Shown here: in pieces, positions 62,406 to 64,000 of the stretch
How the letters are laid out: each line of letters opens with the position of its first letter
Position numbering within the stretch: the first letter of the stretch is position 1
From: Patella vulgata
Lineage: Eukaryota > Mollusca > Gastropoda > Patellidae
Length of the DNA: 64,000 nt
Assembly: GCF_932274485.2 (NCBI RefSeq)
Contig: NC_065879.2
Coordinates: 20,076,591-20,140,590 of the forward strand
Direction of reading: 5' to 3'
Made by a program: the position numbers and the translations under genes
The notes under the pieces: model-generated
Databases searched by the model: none
The model's input: only the letters and a program-made list of their open reading frames with translations
What the model was told of the DNA's origin: nothing

Positions 62406-62639
62406 TTTCACACTAAGCCACACAGCTCCCAAAATGACTAACATACCGACCAACGGTTTAAACAGCCTTAAGCCCTATAATTAATGTGTATCATCTTACA
62501 AGTGATAGGTTTACTTGTATTACATGGGTTAATATTTCTGACATCCTACAGTTCAAATTCTTAATCCTGTCTTAATTAGTGTCATTCAGAATTTTCTCAG
62601 ATAAGCCATTAACCATGCTGTCATTTCCAACCTTGATAA

Positions 62640-62730
62640 ACATGATAGGATTATGTACATTGATCCTGGTGTTGGTCAAGAAAGTTCCCCGGGATTTTGC
62701 AGTGTGGTTTGCCCTTTGGACAACTTTAAA
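62640..62730 (+). repeat. Diverged SINE A head-side fragment
   Basis: ATTGATCCTGGTGTTGGTCA then AGAAAGTTCCCCGGGATTTT and GTGTGGTTTGCCCTTTGG parallel the family's B-box and CGAGAAAGTTCATCGGGATT region. Confidence 0.55.
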
Positions 62731-63064
62731 GTTGCTTAACTCGTGGGCTAGAATAGCAGAGAGAAAAAAACACATTTGCAGATGTAAAATTTTCTCGGGA
62801 AGGGCGAGGCCCCCATACACCGCAAAAACCGACTTCTCCGGCCGCGGCTCCGTGGACTTGGCGATCAGTTGGTTGTTTCGAAATCAGTTTATTTTGGACC
62901 ACGGACTGGAAAAGCAGCACCAAAAAGCGTTCATGTGTCCGTCACATTTTTTCAAAATTTCTTGGGGAGGTCCCTACACGGTAAGCCTACGGCGCTCGCT
63001 GAAGACCGGCTCGACAGTCTGTAAACGTGAATTTTTTAGAGGCATTTCAGTTCTGTCCCCCTGA
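62731..63064 (+). other. GC-richer ORF of unknown nature
   Basis: The + frame (part of 62579-63064) reads KIFSGRARPPYTAKTDFSG, HFFKISWGGPYTVSLRRSL; the - strand is also open (62572-62923). The upstream part of the frame is SINE-derived, so a real start there is unlikely. An unrecognised repeat is at least as likely as a gene. Confidence 0.3.
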
Positions 63065-63089
63065 CATTTATCGAGTCCGTGCGCCTATG

Positions 63090-63345
63090 AGCAGGAAATG
63101 AAATGAAAAGAAATGGTGTACAGCGTCCTACTGTTGTGCTCCCGCCTATGTGCACGAGTCAGGGATATGATTACTTTTTGTAGACCAGCTAGTGACACTT
63201 CTTTGAGTTGAGGTCTAAATCTTAAGACCATAAGGACGTTGTGTGTCTTGTGAATGGCATCCGCTTTTTTTTTTACAAAGGGCACAATTCATCTAAATAC
63301 TTAGAAGAGATAAGTGAAATGAAATAGGTTTCAACATCCTACTCC
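63090..63345 (-). repeat. Two SINE A tail fragments
   Basis: GAAATGAAATGAAAAGAAAT then CGTCCTACTGTTGTGCTCC (63098-63145) and GAAATGAAATAGGTTTCAAC (63316-63340). The rest of the SINE is absent. Confidence 0.65.
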
Positions 63346-63370
63346 CCGGTTTCACAAAGCATTCTTAGAC

Positions 63371-63706
63371 TTAAAGATACATTATGGGAGATAAGATAAA
63401 GAGATGGCAGTTCTCGCTATAATAGTTAAAAACTAGATAGTGTAAAGGTAATTTGCTGAAAATGTCAGTCAAATTGATCCACTATGAGCCGAGAAAGAAG
63501 CGGGTGAAATTTTTGCATAGTCTCGGTCATCATTACTAAAATCATTAATATAAACAGCATAGTCTCGATAATCCATTTTTTATTTAATTATCAATGGCCG
63601 TTAGCGGCATATAGGAATCTAATCCAGCCAACATCGAAGGCTAGACTTGACATCGAGAGTTTATTATGGTCTGGATAAGTTAATTAATGTATAATGTATT
63701 TCTTAA
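63371..63706 (+). mobile_element. MITE C inserted in another MITE
   Basis: TTAA at 63371 and 63703. Matches 44394-44788 with a deletion near the right end. Outside it are GGTTTCACAAAGCATTCTTAG on the left and TAGTTTAAGTTTTCGTGAAT then AAGGGCCC on the right, parts of a hairpin MITE like 7432-7585, so one MITE landed in another. Confidence 0.85.
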
Positions 63707-63847
63707 AATTTCGGTTGTAACTTAGTTTAAGTTTTCGTGAATAAGGGCCCAGAAACATAACAATTTGCACATAGCTTCTTATTAATGTTTTATAAGGGGT
63801 TATATTTGAGTTACAATAAGGCGAACAATTTTGAGTAAATTCTGAAC

Positions 63848-64000
63848 TTAAACATATAGTATGCAAAAGCTAAATCTGCCTATTGCAGGTCTTTCTTTAG
63901 GCCTGAAATGTTATCTAAATTATTATTAATTAGGCATTAATTAACTTATCCAGACCATAATCAACTCTCGATGTCAAAGCTAGCCTGCGATATTTACTGG
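63848..64000 (-). mobile_element. MITE C, cut by window end
   Basis: Starts TTAAACATATAGTATGCAAA and runs through CTTATCCAGACCATAATC, in inverse orientation to the copy at 63371. Confidence 0.85.

Noticed and set aside
62579-63064. 161-codon ORF as a gene
   Set aside because: Its first third is SINE-derived, both strands are open, and no motif is recognised; kept only as an uncertain entry.

Overview
This is a 64-kb piece of animal nuclear DNA: AT-rich, intron-containing and packed with transposable elements. Abundant tRNA-derived SINEs, DD34E Tc1/mariner elements, a Penelope-like element, 145-151 bp satellite-like arrays and a DEG/ENaC-type channel gene suggest a lophotrochozoan, most likely a gastropod mollusc. 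That assignment is inference; no single feature proves it. There is no sign of bacterial, plasmid or CRISPR sequence.

Two host genes can be rebuilt exon by exon with consistent splice phases. (1) A GT54 (MGAT4-type) N-acetylglucosaminyltransferase on +, five coding exons from 34253 to 41364, 320 aa, with a type II signal anchor, a short stalk and a Golgi-type catalytic domain that stops soon after the HLGLHSSL block. (2) A secreted arylsulfatase-B-like sulfatase on +, eight exons from 47472 to 56346, 513 aa, with the full CSPTR and GKWHLG sulfatase signatures. Between them on - lies a DEG/ENaC channel gene (45029-46549) with frameshifts and a MITE in its last intron; a second, more decayed piece of a related channel gene lies at 59.3-59.6 kb. 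Smaller candidates are a putative N-myristoylated 89-aa protein (59843-60112, -), a frameshifted unrecognised exon (9413-9723, -), and two possible small secreted peptides (17979-18125 and 33952-34061, +).

Layout. 0-3.1 kb: Penelope-like element (RT plus GIY-YIG). 3.1-12 kb: gene-poor, with SINE and MITE relics. 12.1-13.6 kb: Tc1 copy 1 (broken). 14.1-21.2 kb: 7.1-kb element with about 1-kb inverted arms, CACTA...TAGTG ends and a TTA target duplication, holding a DIRS-like fossil and a LINE fragment. 24.5-25.3 kb: GC-rich degenerate tandem repeat of about 225 bp. 26.7-27.4 kb: 363-bp tandem duplication. 27.6-30.6 kb: long fold-back element split by an intact Tc1 copy. 30.8-33.8 kb: two adjacent tandem arrays. 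34.2-41.4 kb: GT54 gene whose introns carry SINEs, a hAT MITE and fold-backs. 41.6-43.0 kb: a third, decayed Tc1. 44.4-46.5 kb: TTAA MITEs and the channel pseudogene. 47.4-57.4 kb: arylsulfatase gene and a duplicated 3' UTR relic. 57.4-64 kb: SINEs, the channel relic, the small myristoylated-type protein and MITEs.

Repeat families used below: SINE A (tRNA-like head with GGCTCAGTGAGTAAGGCG, middle block with ACGTAAAAGATCCCTTGGCA, tail ending GGACGTTAAACCCCATTTC then ATTTC repeats); SINE B (tRNA-like head GGCCGAATGGTTAGCGCG, same GGACGTTAAACCCCATTTC end but a TCTC-repeat tail); SINE C (tRNA-like head, AAC-repeat tail); MITE C (TTAA target, ends A[G/C]ATACATTATG); MITE D (ends ATCTGATTAAA). The most notable theme is repeat traffic at exon-intron borders: tandemly multiplied splice donors in the sulfatase gene, a SINE tail supplying an acceptor polypyrimidine tract, and a MITE landed 2 bp from a splice acceptor with its empty site preserved in the related relic.
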